DNA of 12,414 nt from Chloroflexota bacterium (GTDB lineage: Bacteria > Chloroflexota > Limnocylindria > Limnocylindrales > CSP1-4). The translations under genes were made by a program, and so were the position numbers. The notes beneath the pieces are model-generated. The model was not told the origin of the DNA, did not search any database, and saw only the letters and a program-made list of their open reading frames with translations. Positions 1 to 6,430 of the stretch are shown here, piece after piece. Within the stretch, counting starts at the first letter, position 1. Each line of letters starts with the position of its first letter. The stretch is taken from the NCBI GenBank assembly GCA_021786265.1, contig JAJYNP010000248.1, forward strand, positions 1 to 12,414, given 5' to 3'.

Positions 1-39
1 CAGTCGCCCGCCGCGGTCGCCTGCGCCGCGCCACCTGCC

Positions 40-477
40 TCACACAGGAACGCCCTGCCGTGGGCCGTCCGCCGGCACCGGATCACCCTCCGCGCGTACG
101 GCCACGATCTCGCCCTGCAGGTCGCACGCCAGCGCAAGCGTGTTGGTGATCGTGCCGATGGTGCGGATGTTGCGGTGGAGCAGTTCGACCCGACGATCCG
201 GCTCGTCGGTCTCGACGCGAAGCGTGTACCGGGCGCGCACGATGCGCGGCGGCGGCTCTTCCCGCTCGACCACCACCTCCGCGGTCGCGCGCCGATAGCG
301 AAACGGCAGGATGTGCGAGAAACGCTCGACGTTCTTGAGTATGCAGGCTGCGAGGGCAGCACCCAGCAGGTCGGCCGGGTGGGCGGCGACGAACCGGGTG
401 CCGCAGCTATGCCAGGCGGAGGCGACCGAGGCGAGCCGGGGGACCCGCGGAAACGGGACGGATGGCCCTGCGCCCAG
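40..477 (-). CDS. OsmC-family peroxiredoxin-like protein; start codon unresolved
   Basis: OsmC/Ohr-fold proteins reduce organic hydroperoxides with a cysteine pair in the cytoplasm. On the minus strand the frame reads GTRFVAAHPADLLGAALAAC, then ILKNVERFS, and later VELLHRNIRTIGTITNTLA followed by LACDLQGE. The family's two cysteines are thus both present, one in the central helix after AA and one in ACDLQG. The homologous stretch runs from about base 415 to the TGA at 40-42. The frame is open back to a TAG at 493-495 but holds no ATG, GTG or TTG upstream of the GTG at 274-276, which lies after the first cysteine. The upper limit given here is an in-frame CTG at 475-477, which would give 145 codons, close to the family length. 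Either translation starts at a rare codon, or the 5' end has been altered by a mutation or sequencing error. The gene is divergent from the NifX-like gene. The family call is good; the 5' end is poor. Confidence 0.68.
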   Translation of the reverse strand: MGAGPSVPFPRVPRLASVASAWHSCGTRFVAAHPADLLGAALAACILKNVERFSHILPFRYRRATAEVVVEREEPPPRIVRARYTLRVETDEPDRRVELLHRNIRTIGTITNTLALACDLQGEIVAVRAEGDPVPADGPRQGVPV

Positions 478-635
478 GGCGGCCGGCCGGGGCTACATGA
501 GCAACGGCAGCCACGCGTTCCGAACTCGGATCGGTCCGAGCCGCGAGCCGGACCCCGTTCGGGCGGCTCTCATCGACCAGCCTGGGTTCCTCGCATGCGG
601 CGGCCGCCTGCACCGCCGCGGTGCGGATCGATCGC

Positions 636-640
636 GAGGA
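636..640 (+). promoter_or_regulatory. ribosome binding site of the NifX-like gene
   Basis: GAGGA lies 12 nt before the ATG at 653. It supports that ATG over the much longer upstream reading, which has no recognisable domain. Confidence 0.55.
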
Positions 641-652
641 GCACAGAGTTCG

Positions 653-1048
653 ATGAAGATCGCCATCGTCACGGAAGACGGCCACACGGTCAGCCAGCAT
701 TTCGGTCGGGCGCCCTACTACGCCGTACTGACCGTCGAGGGTGACGTCATCGTGGAGCGGGAACTGCGGCCGAAGACCGGACCGCATCAGACCGGCGGCG
801 TCCGCGAGGAACAAGCCGCATCGGGACCCCACGGTATGGGCGCGGCGGCCCAGACACGGCACGACCAGATGGCGCAGGCGATCGGCGACTGCTCGGCGCT
901 GATCGCGGGCGGCATGGGACAGGGCGCGTACGATCGATTCGCGGCGCTGGGTCTGCGCCCGGTGGTGACGGAGTATTCGAGCGTGGACGAAGCGGCGCTG
1001 GCGTATGCTCGCGGCCAGTTGGTCAACCAAGTGGAACGCCTCGACTGA
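653..1048 (+). CDS. NifX/NifB-type dinitrogenase iron-molybdenum cofactor domain protein
   Basis: A 131-residue single-domain protein of the NifX/NafY/NifB-C-terminal family (COG1433 type), whose members bind iron-sulfur or FeMo-cofactor precursors; many non-nitrogen-fixers carry stand-alone copies of unknown role. The protein opens MKIAIVTEDG, then QHFGRAPYYAVLTVEGD, a His-bearing middle (H45, H60, H70), and IAGGMGQGAYDRFAALG followed by a C-terminal helix AALAYARGQLVNQ, all in the family order. Cys80 is the only cysteine. The ATG at 653 is chosen because a longer upstream reading has no family similarity and a GAGGA sits at 636-640. No nif genes are visible, so a nitrogenase role is not supported. 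The wider window holds moaA, a MOT1-type transporter and an FmdE-like gene, so a role in molybdenum or Fe-S handling is plausible but unproven. Confidence 0.85.
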   Translation: MKIAIVTEDGHTVSQHFGRAPYYAVLTVEGDVIVERELRPKTGPHQTGGVREEQAASGPHGMGAAAQTRHDQMAQAIGDCSALIAGGMGQGAYDRFAALGLRPVVTEYSSVDEAALAYARGQLVNQVERLD

Positions 1049-1142
1049 CGGCTTCGGGCGGACCCGCCAACACGCCGAGGCGGGCGACGCCGACCATGGA
1101 TCCCCGAGCGGCGCGACACAGGCCGCGCACCGATGGCCCGGC

Positions 1143-1147
1143 GGAGG
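1143..1147 (+). promoter_or_regulatory. ribosome binding site deciding the histidine kinase start
   Basis: GGAGG lies 11 nt before the ATG at 1159. The in-frame ATG at 1096 has no Shine-Dalgarno-like sequence and would add 21 charged residues outside the membrane domain, so 1159 is preferred. Confidence 0.6.
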
Positions 1148-1158
1148 ATGAGCAGACG

Positions 1159-2931
1159 ATGACCCGGCCCGGGATCCCTGCGGCAGAGCACGGCCTCTCG
1201 CTTTCCGAGGCGGATCGATACCTGCTCGTCCTGCGCTGGGCCACCATCGGGGCCGCGGTCCTCCTGGCTCCGTTCAGCGGCACCGGGCCCGGCTCCCTCC
1301 TGGCCCCGTTCGGGGCCGTGATCGCGCTCAACCTGGCGCTGTCCGTGTACGCGGCGCGGCGACGGCTCTTCGCGAACGGTCGTCCGGTCCCGACCCTGGC
1401 CGTGGACGCGGCGCAGGCACTGGCGGGCACGCTCCTGGCGGGCGGCGCGCACAGCCCGTTCTTCCCCCTGTTCCTGCTCCTCGTGGTGGAGCTCGCGATC
1501 GCCCAACCAGCCCGGCTGGCGGCGGCGTGGATCCCCACTGCGGGCGCACTCCACGTGGCGGCCGTGGTCGTGAGTCAGCAGGGGCACTGGACCGTGCTGG
1601 CCGCCTACATGGCCGTCGGCAAGCTGCTCGTGCTGCTGATCGTCGGGGCGCTCGCGATCGCGTTCACGGAGCAGGTCCGCCATGAAGAGCGGGACCGCCA
1701 GGTCGCCGAGCGGCATGTGGCGCAACTGACGACGCTGAACGAGCTCTTCTTCGAGCTGAACCAGCCCACCACCGAGCTGTCCGGGGCCTTCGAGGCACTG
1801 CTCGGGGGGGTTCGGCGCCTCCTGGACGCCGACGTGGGCATGGTCTTCCTGTGCGATCCCACGCTCGGGTGCTGGCGGATGACCGCGTCGCTCGACCACT
1901 ACGAGACGCTGGGCGGTGAAACCCAGCTGAGCGAGTGGGGATGGCAGATCGGCTCCCGCGAGACCTTCTCCGCCGGCCCTGCGTACGGCCTGCCGCTTCC
2001 CCCCGGCTGGCCGGAGACGGGTTCGCAGGCCGTCGTCGGGATCCGCCTGGCCACCCCGGGCGGGGACGAGCCAGGGGCCCTCATCGTCGGGCGGACGGGA
2101 GGGATGCTGGCCGACACCGAGTGGCTCACGCTGCGCGCCCTCGCGCGGGAGGCCGAGCTCTCGCTGCGCAACGCGCAGTTGCACGCGCAGGAGCACGCCC
2201 AGGTGGCCCAGCTGCGCCAGTTCGAGGAAGCCCGCCGCTCGTTCTTCTCCGCCGTGGCTCACGAGCTGCGAACGCCGCTCACCGTCCTCAAGACACTCGC
2301 GCCGTCGCTGGAAGACTGGCCCCGCCTGTCCGCTGCGCAGCAGGGAGAGGTCCGGGACATGGTCGAGCAGAACCTGCAGCGGCTGGAGGCGATCATCACC
2401 GAGATCCTCGAGAGCAGCCAGGTCGAGGCGGGGGCGGTGACCCTGAACCACGAGCCGGTGGACCTCGCCGTCCGCGCCGAACGGGTCGTGGAGAGCATGC
2501 GCCCGCTCTTCGAGCGCCGGCAGCAGCAGGTCAGGCTCGAGGCCGCGCCGGATCTCCCGCGGGTCCACGGCGACCGCCGCCGGCTGGACCAGGTCCTCTC
2601 GAGCCTGGTCCACAACGCGTACAAGTTCAGTCCAGTGGGCGGCACGATCCGCATCGTCCTGGAGCGCGAGGGTGAGCAGGTGAAGACCTGCGTGGAGGAC
2701 CAGGGTCCGGGGGTGCCCCTGGAAGCACGGGACCGGATCTTCGAGAAGTTCTACTCGCTGCCGGCACAATCGACGCTCGCGGGGGTCGGGCTGGGGCTGT
2801 ACATCTGCCGCGAGCTCGTGGCGCTCCACGGCGGACGCCTCTGGTATGAGGCGCGCCCGGAGGGCGGCAGCCGTTTCTGTTTCACCATACCGGCCAACCG
2901 TGGGAGGACGGATGGAGAAGGCAACGACTAG
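1159..2931 (+). CDS. membrane sensor histidine kinase with GAF-like region
   Basis: A 590-residue sensor kinase. About six hydrophobic segments lie at residues 22-40, 47-66, 79-95, 100-115, 120-138 and 146-169 with very short loops, so the stimulus is probably sensed in or at the membrane. A helical linker and a GAF-like region follow (about 185-340). The catalytic core is complete. The H-box reads VAHELRTPLT with phospho-accepting His368. The N-box reads LVHNAYKFSP with Asn486. The G1 box is DQGPGVP (Asp514), the F box IFEKFYSL, and the G2 box GVGLGLYIC (about 542-550). The C-terminal half resembles KdpD/PhoR-like kinases, but there is no KdpD universal-stress or KdpD N-terminal domain. The last 20 nt overlap the response regulator gene, so the two are co-transcribed and form a cognate pair. 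The signal cannot be read from the sequence. Confidence 0.92.
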   Translation: MTRPGIPAAEHGLSLSEADRYLLVLRWATIGAAVLLAPFSGTGPGSLLAPFGAVIALNLALSVYAARRRLFANGRPVPTLAVDAAQALAGTLLAGGAHSPFFPLFLLLVVELAIAQPARLAAAWIPTAGALHVAAVVVSQQGHWTVLAAYMAVGKLLVLLIVGALAIAFTEQVRHEERDRQVAERHVAQLTTLNELFFELNQPTTELSGAFEALLGGVRRLLDADVGMVFLCDPTLGCWRMTASLDHYETLGGETQLSEWGWQIGSRETFSAGPAYGLPLPPGWPETGSQAVVGIRLATPGGDEPGALIVGRTGGMLADTEWLTLRALAREAELSLRNAQLHAQEHAQVAQLRQFEEARRSFFSAVAHELRTPLTVLKTLAPSLEDWPRLSAAQQGEVRDMVEQNLQRLEAIITEILESSQVEAGAVTLNHEPVDLAVRAERVVESMRPLFERRQQQVRLEAAPDLPRVHGDRRRLDQVLSSLVHNAYKFSPVGGTIRIVLEREGEQVKTCVEDQGPGVPLEARDRIFEKFYSLPAQSTLAGVGLGLYICRELVALHGGRLWYEARPEGGSRFCFTIPANRGRTDGEGND

Positions 2932-3658
2932 GATCCTGGTCATTGACGACGAGCCCGACGTCTTGCGCGCCGTCGGCTTGACGATCAAGCTGCAGGAGCC
3001 GTCCTGGGAGGTCCTGACGGCGCAGCACGGCGAGGAAGGGCTCGACCTGGTGGAGACCGCGGACCCCGACGCGGTCCTGCTGGACCTGCAGATGCCGGAC
3101 GCCGACGGCTTCGACCTGCTCCAGCAGATCCGGCTCTTCAGCGACGTGCCGGTGATCATCCTGACCGTCCGGGACAGCGAACTGGAGAAGGTGCGCGGCC
3201 TGCAGCTGGGCGCAGATGACTACGTGGTCAAGCCCTTCGGGCATCTCGAGCTGCTGGCACGCCTCCGCTCCGTCCTGCGCCGGGCGGCCGGGCATGCCAC
3301 CGCGGACGAGCCGCCCTTCGCGTTCGGCGAGCTGCGCATCGACTGGGGCCTGCACCGCGTCACGCTGCGGGGCGAGGCCATCCGCCTGACCAGCACCGAG
3401 TACCGGTTGCTGGAGATCCTGGCTCACAACGCGGGGCGGGTGGTGGAGAACGGCGTCCTGCTTGCCCGCATCTGGGGTCCCGACGCGCAGGACGAGACGG
3501 ACTACCTGAAGACGTACGTCCACCGGCTTCGCGCCAAGCTGGGGGACGATCCGGCGCAACCGCAGTACGTACGCACGGAGCGCGGGGTTGGTTACTGGAT
3601 CCCGCGGCCCGGCGCCGGGGCTGCCGATGACGTGGCGCAGCCCCGGCCAGGGGTCTGA
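2912..3658 (+). CDS. OmpR/PhoB-family response regulator
   Basis: A 248-residue two-domain regulator. The receiver domain (about 7-122) has the acidic pair Asp12-Asp13, phospho-acceptor Asp58 in LLDLQMP, switch Thr85 in IILTVRD, and Lys107 in YVVKPF. The winged-helix output domain (about 130-235) contains LTSTEYRLLEILAHNAGRVV, DYLKTYVHRLRAKLGD and the terminal wing VRTERGVGYWI, typical of OmpR/KdpE/PhoB proteins that bind direct repeats as dimers. The ATG at 2912 is chosen over an upstream ATG at 2846 because it gives a standard N-terminus and has GGGAGG at 2902-2907. The gene overlaps the kinase by 20 nt. It is convergent with the SPW gene, whose upstream region carries heptamer repeats of the kind this class recognises. 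That link is inference. Confidence 0.94.
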   Translation: MEKATTRILVIDDEPDVLRAVGLTIKLQEPSWEVLTAQHGEEGLDLVETADPDAVLLDLQMPDADGFDLLQQIRLFSDVPVIILTVRDSELEKVRGLQLGADDYVVKPFGHLELLARLRSVLRRAAGHATADEPPFAFGELRIDWGLHRVTLRGEAIRLTSTEYRLLEILAHNAGRVVENGVLLARIWGPDAQDETDYLKTYVHRLRAKLGDDPAQPQYVRTERGVGYWIPRPGAGAADDVAQPRPGV

Positions 3659-3668
3659 CCGGGGCTGC
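3637..3668 (+). terminator. hairpin spanning the response regulator stop codon
   Basis: A perfect 10-bp inverted repeat: GCAGCCCCGG (3637-3646), a 12-nt loop containing the TGA stop, and CCGGGGCTGC (3659-3668). No T-run follows, so it is not a classic intrinsic terminator. It could still terminate, protect the 3' end, or separate the convergent kinase-regulator and SPW transcripts. Confidence 0.5.
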
Positions 3669-3763
3669 TGAGGCGATCGGGGTCGCGCTCGATCCGCTCG
3701 CCGCTCGGATGCCGGGGTCACCCGCGCCGCGTCCCCACGGCGCCGCCGCGGCCCCCGGTGATG

Positions 3764-4126
3764 TCACATCATCTTCGGGTGCTGCCGCTGTCCGAGTGCC
3801 ACGGCCGCATACCCGGCGACGACGGCCACGATGATGCCGACGACGACGTCATTCCAGAGCGCCGCCGCGATCCCGGTGTAGCCGAGCACGAACGGCGCCG
3901 CGATCAGCCAGAGCCCGACGAGCGCGTTGAGCCAGTCGAGCGTGCGATCGGTGCCCTCCTGGTTGGAGAGCGCCGCCCACGCACCCAGGACGATCAGCAC
4001 GGCCCCGACGATCACCGCATCCCAGAGCGCGGCGGTCGTGACCGTGTAGCCCAGCACGAAGGGGGCGACCACCTCCCAGATCCCGGCCAGCACCACGACC
4101 CAGCTGAGCGTCTTCTGCGTACCCAT
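3764..4126 (-). CDS. SPW-repeat membrane protein
   Basis: A 120-residue integral membrane protein made of two tandem units, each a pair of helices. Unit one contains LSWVVVLAGIWEVVAPFVLGY and unit two LDWLNALVGLWLIAAPFVLGY. The W-x(8)-W-x(4)-APFVLGY pattern is that of the SPW repeat family, although the S-P-W core reads A-P-F here. Four transmembrane segments are expected. Family function is unknown. AAGGAGAG lies just ahead of the ATG at 4126. The gene is convergent with the two-component operon and lies 114 nt downstream of merA on the same strand. That gap holds tandem GTTCACC heptamers, so it is probably transcribed from its own regulated promoter rather than as the tail of the mer operon. 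Confidence 0.85.
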   Translation of the reverse strand: MGTQKTLSWVVVLAGIWEVVAPFVLGYTVTTAALWDAVIVGAVLIVLGAWAALSNQEGTDRTLDWLNALVGLWLIAAPFVLGYTGIAAALWNDVVVGIIVAVVAGYAAVALGQRQHPKMM

Positions 4127-4170
4127 GGCGACTCTCCTTCGAGCCTTCCCGCCCCGGGGAACCTTTCCTC

Positions 4171-4239
4171 GGTGAACTGCGACTGTTCTACCGGCCGAAG
4201 GTGGAGGCTCCGGTGAACGCGGGTGAACAACTGGTGAAC
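4171..4239 (-). promoter_or_regulatory. tandem GTTCACC heptamers, candidate OmpR/PhoP-type operator
   Basis: Four exact copies of GTTCACC (minus strand) lie at 4233-4239, 4222-4228, 4212-4218 and 4171-4177. The first three are 11 and 10 nt apart, one helical turn each; the fourth is 41 nt further on, about four turns. A possible -10 element TAGAAC lies at 4185-4190, so three copies are upstream of it and the fourth falls near the predicted transcription start. GTTCACC repeated every 11 nt is the direct-repeat unit described for the actinobacterial PhoP (PHO) box. The regulator acting here is not known; the neighbouring OmpR-family protein is a candidate. Confidence 0.65.
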
Positions 4240-4240
4240 G

Positions 4241-5668
4241 TCACTCCGCGCAGCAGGAAAGCTTCGAGACGTCCCGGCTGAAGGCCTGCGCACCGATCTT
4301 GAGCGCCTCGGCCATGGTCGGATAGACGTGGATGAGGTCCACGAAGTCATGGAGGGTCGCCCTGAACCGCAGCGCCATCGCGGCCTCGTGGATGAACTCT
4401 GGCGCCGACTCGCCGATCGCGTGGACGCCCAGCACGCGTCCGTCGACGGTCGACGCGACGAACTTGACCAAGCCCTCGGGTTTGTGGATGGCGCCCGCGC
4501 GGGGCACGTACCCGAGCGGCGTGGTGGCGGTCACCGCGGGGAGATGACGCGCCCTTGCCTCGGCCTCGCTGAGCCCGACGACGGCGATCGGTGGATCGGT
4601 GAAGATCGCCCGCGGGATGACCGTCCCGTCGAAGCGGCGGTGCGCGTCGGCGAAGGCGTTCTCGGCCACGATGCGGCCCTGCCGGGCCCCCACCGGTGTC
4701 GCCATCTGTGACCCGTGCTGGAACCCGATCACGTCACCGGCCGCCCAGACATGGGGCTGGCTCGTGCGCAACTCCTCATCGACGGTCACCACACCGCCCG
4801 GGCCGATCGCAACGCCCGCATGTTCGAGGCCGAGCCCGTCGGTGGCAGGCTCGCGTCCGGTGGCCACGAGAAGCCGCTCGGCGCGCAGGGTACGCCCGCC
4901 CGCGGGCGTCTCGACCGCGACGGCCACCGCGGGCCCGTCGGCGGAGACGCGCGCGACCCGCGCCTGCTCGAGGACCTCGATCCCCTCCGCGCGGAAGGTC
5001 TCCGCCAGCGTCCGCCCGAGGTCCGGCTCATAGCCCCGCAGGAGTTCCGAGCGGGCCACGACCGTCACCCGGCTGCCCAGCCGCGCGAAGAGCTGGGCGA
5101 GCTCCACGGCGATGTATCCACCGCCCAGGACGACGAGCGACGCGGGAAGCTGGGCCAGGCGCCCCGCCTCGTCGGCGTCGAGCAGATCGCTCGTGAGGTA
5201 GGCAACGCTCTCCAGGCCCGGGATCGGCGGGATCCGCGGGCGGCTGCCGGTGGCGATCAGGAAGCGGTCCGCCTCGATCGTGCGCCCGGCGAGCACAATG
5301 GCGCCGGGCGAGGCGAAGGCGGCGTCACCCTCGAGCATCTCGAGGTCGGCCATGCCGTCCGCGACCGAGGCGTACTTCTTCGCCCGGTAGGCGTGGACCA
5401 CGTCGTCCTTCTGGTGCACCAGGGTCGGGAAGTCCACCTCGATCGTGGTGGGCGCCAGGCCCGCGTAGCGCGGATGCGCCGCCTCGTGCACGATGCGAGC
5501 GGCCTCGATGAGGTTCTTGGACGGGAGACAGCCACGGTTGGCACAGGTGCCGCCGAGAGTGCGCCGTTCGACCATGGCCACCCGCGCGCCGAGGTCGCTC
5601 GCCTTGATCGCCGCCGCGAACGCGGTCGATCCGGAACCGACGATGCAGAGGTCGTACGGAACGGACAC
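4241..5668 (-). CDS. merA: mercury(II) reductase
   Basis: A 475-residue FAD-dependent disulfide oxidoreductase that would reduce Hg(II) to volatile Hg(0) with NADPH in the cytoplasm. The N-terminus has the FAD-binding CIVGSGSTAFAAAIKA (about 8-23), and the redox pair lies in GGTCANRGCLPSK (Cys42, Cys47). A second nucleotide-binding motif VVLGGGYIAVELAQ, a second FAD contact WAAGDVIG, and a dimerisation domain with HAIGESAPEFIHE and IHVYPTMAEALK follow. The C-terminus is SKLSCCAE; this vicinal Cys pair near the end marks MerA and is absent from lipoamide dehydrogenase and glutathione reductase. It lacks the N-terminal HMA domain found in some MerA; an HMA protein is instead encoded two genes upstream. 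The GTG at 5668 is chosen for the GGAGGAGGA at 5674-5682 and the standard N-terminus. It is the last gene of the HMA-arsR-merA operon. Confidence 0.93.
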   Translation of the reverse strand: MSVPYDLCIVGSGSTAFAAAIKASDLGARVAMVERRTLGGTCANRGCLPSKNLIEAARIVHEAAHPRYAGLAPTTIEVDFPTLVHQKDDVVHAYRAKKYASVADGMADLEMLEGDAAFASPGAIVLAGRTIEADRFLIATGSRPRIPPIPGLESVAYLTSDLLDADEAGRLAQLPASLVVLGGGYIAVELAQLFARLGSRVTVVARSELLRGYEPDLGRTLAETFRAEGIEVLEQARVARVSADGPAVAVAVETPAGGRTLRAERLLVATGREPATDGLGLEHAGVAIGPGGVVTVDEELRTSQPHVWAAGDVIGFQHGSQMATPVGARQGRIVAENAFADAHRRFDGTVIPRAIFTDPPIAVVGLSEAEARARHLPAVTATTPLGYVPRAGAIHKPEGLVKFVASTVDGRVLGVHAIGESAPEFIHEAAMALRFRATLHDFVDLIHVYPTMAEALKIGAQAFSRDVSKLSCCAE

Positions 5669-5673
5669 TGGAA

Positions 5674-5682
5674 TCCTCCTCC
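5674..5682 (-). promoter_or_regulatory. ribosome binding site deciding the merA GTG start
   Basis: GGAGGAGGA on the minus strand, 5 nt before GTG 5668. The open frame continues far upstream through arsR, so this site and the MerA N-terminus fix the start. Confidence 0.75.
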
Positions 5683-5729
5683 GGCTCGACGCAGGCGAGT
5701 CGGGCCGGCGCTGCCTGCCTGCTGCCGGG

Positions 5730-6116
5730 TCAGGCCTCCTCGGGGGCGCTCCCGGCGGCTTCGGTCGCCAGCACCAGGCAGGAGCCGAGCCGGGCCGCGT
5801 TCTCCCGCACGATCGACTCGGCGGACGCCAGAATCTCGCGCACCCGGGAATCGACGAGCTGGTAGCGGTTGTACCGTCCCTCCGCCATGGCCACGACGTA
5901 GCCGCACCAGCGCAGGCAGGCGAGATGACTCGAGAGGCGGCCCTGCGCAATCCCAAGGTCGGCCTGCAGCTCGGTCACGGTGCGCGGCCGCTCCCCGAGC
6001 AGCTCGAGGATGCGCACCCGGGTCGGGTCGGACAGGCCCTGGAAGAACGTCGCCAGCGCCTCCGGCCGGTCGAGCGGCGTGCCGCGCGAGGCGGCGATCG
6101 GCAGGTTGCTCGTCAT
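5730..6116 (-). CDS. ArsR/SmtB-family metal sensor, CmtR-like
   Basis: A 128-residue winged-helix repressor. Residues about 20-45 read FFQGLSDPTRVRILELL, the usual ArsR opening; the recognition region is TVTELQADLGIAQGRLSSHL. It continues directly into ACLRWCGYVVAMAEGRYNRY, the beta wing. Cys67 and Cys71 (CLRWC) in this helix and Cys113 near the C-terminus (LGSC) match in arrangement the three-cysteine site of the Cd/Pb sensor CmtR, whose helix reads CLRGC. ArsR-type mercury repressors are also known from actinobacterial mer operons. Soft metal binding would release the repressor from DNA and induce merA. It sits between the HMA gene and merA, so it would autoregulate; a palindrome at the operon's predicted start is the likely operator. 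Hg, Cd or Pb specificity cannot be decided from sequence. Confidence 0.9.
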   Translation of the reverse strand: MTSNLPIAASRGTPLDRPEALATFFQGLSDPTRVRILELLGERPRTVTELQADLGIAQGRLSSHLACLRWCGYVVAMAEGRYNRYQLVDSRVREILASAESIVRENAARLGSCLVLATEAAGSAPEEA

Positions 6117-6151
6117 CCGATGAGCTCCACGGTGCTAGCGGCCTTCTCCGA

Positions 6152-6392
6152 CTATGCCGGGCGGCGCCTGCGCAGGAACGCGTTGTACCCGCTGGCTCGG
6201 ACGGCCGTGGTCAGCGTCTCGACCGCAGTGTCGGGGCTCGCCTCGACGATCGCCTGGCGTGCCCGCGAGGCTGACCTCGGCGCGGCGGACGCCCGGGACG
6301 GACTCGAGCGCCGCAGTGACATGGTGGACGCAATCGTCGCAGGTCATGCCGCCCACGCCCAGGTCGATGTACACGAGCGCTTCGGTGGTCAT
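6152..6392 (-). pseudogene. HMA-domain metal-binding protein (MerP/CopZ-like), frameshifted
   Basis: A small heavy-metal-associated domain protein. From ATG 6392 the frame gives MTTEALVYIDLGVGGMTCDD and then CVHHVTAALESVPGVRRAEV, with the metal-binding MTCDDC (Cys18, Cys21). After VSLA, at about 6263-6267, similarity jumps to another frame reading RARQAIVEASPDTAVETL, then TTAVRASGYNAFLRRRRPA, ending at TAG 6152-6154. Joined, the spacing from the start of the second half to the GY motif equals that of MerP, so one short indel (a 2-nt loss of CG or a 1-nt gain) explains it. Read without correction, the first frame would run to TAG 6135-6137 and make an 85-residue protein with a nonsense tail. 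There is no signal peptide, unlike periplasmic MerP, so it would act in the cytoplasm. GAGG at 6400-6403 is the ribosome site. This is either a true lesion or a sequencing/assembly error. Confidence 0.8.
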
Positions 6393-6408
6393 CAGGTCGC
6401 CTCATCAG

Positions 6409-6424
6409 ATACGAGTACGCGTAT
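6409..6424. promoter_or_regulatory. palindromic candidate operator of the mer operon
   Basis: ATACGAGTACGCGTAT is a 16-bp palindrome with 7 of 8 pairs matching. It covers the predicted transcription start of the HMA-arsR-merA operon, where an ArsR repressor would block transcription. A second GTACGCG at 6434-6440 repeats the one at 6415-6421, 19 nt apart, and may be a further half-site overlapping the promoter spacer. Confidence 0.6.
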
Positions 6425-6430
6425 GCAAAT

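Noticed and set aside
1..39. Possible gene end at the left edge
   Set aside because: Only 39 bases before the OsmC stop; no reading frame there could be supported.
525..540. Inverted repeat CTCGGA-TCGG-TCCGAG between the OsmC-like and NifX-like genes
   Set aside because: A short 6-bp GC stem of a kind common in such DNA; no promoter element or T-run nearby.
787..3159. A 790-codon open frame on the minus strand opposite the kinase and regulator
   Set aside because: It is rich in Arg, Pro, Gly and Ala without domain motifs, and lies opposite genes with complete kinase and receiver motifs. Such frames are expected at this GC content.
4241..5668. Assignment as dihydrolipoamide dehydrogenase or glutathione reductase
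   Set aside because: The C-terminal Cys-Cys pair and the adjoining ArsR and HMA genes fit MerA and not those relatives.
6263..6267. Programmed ribosomal frameshifting in the HMA gene
   Set aside because: No slippery heptamer and no clear downstream structure; a simple indel explains the data better.
4715..6274. A 519-codon plus-strand frame opposite merA and arsR
   Set aside because: Low-complexity Arg/Gly/Ala composition with no domain; the opposite strand carries unmistakable MerA and ArsR motifs.
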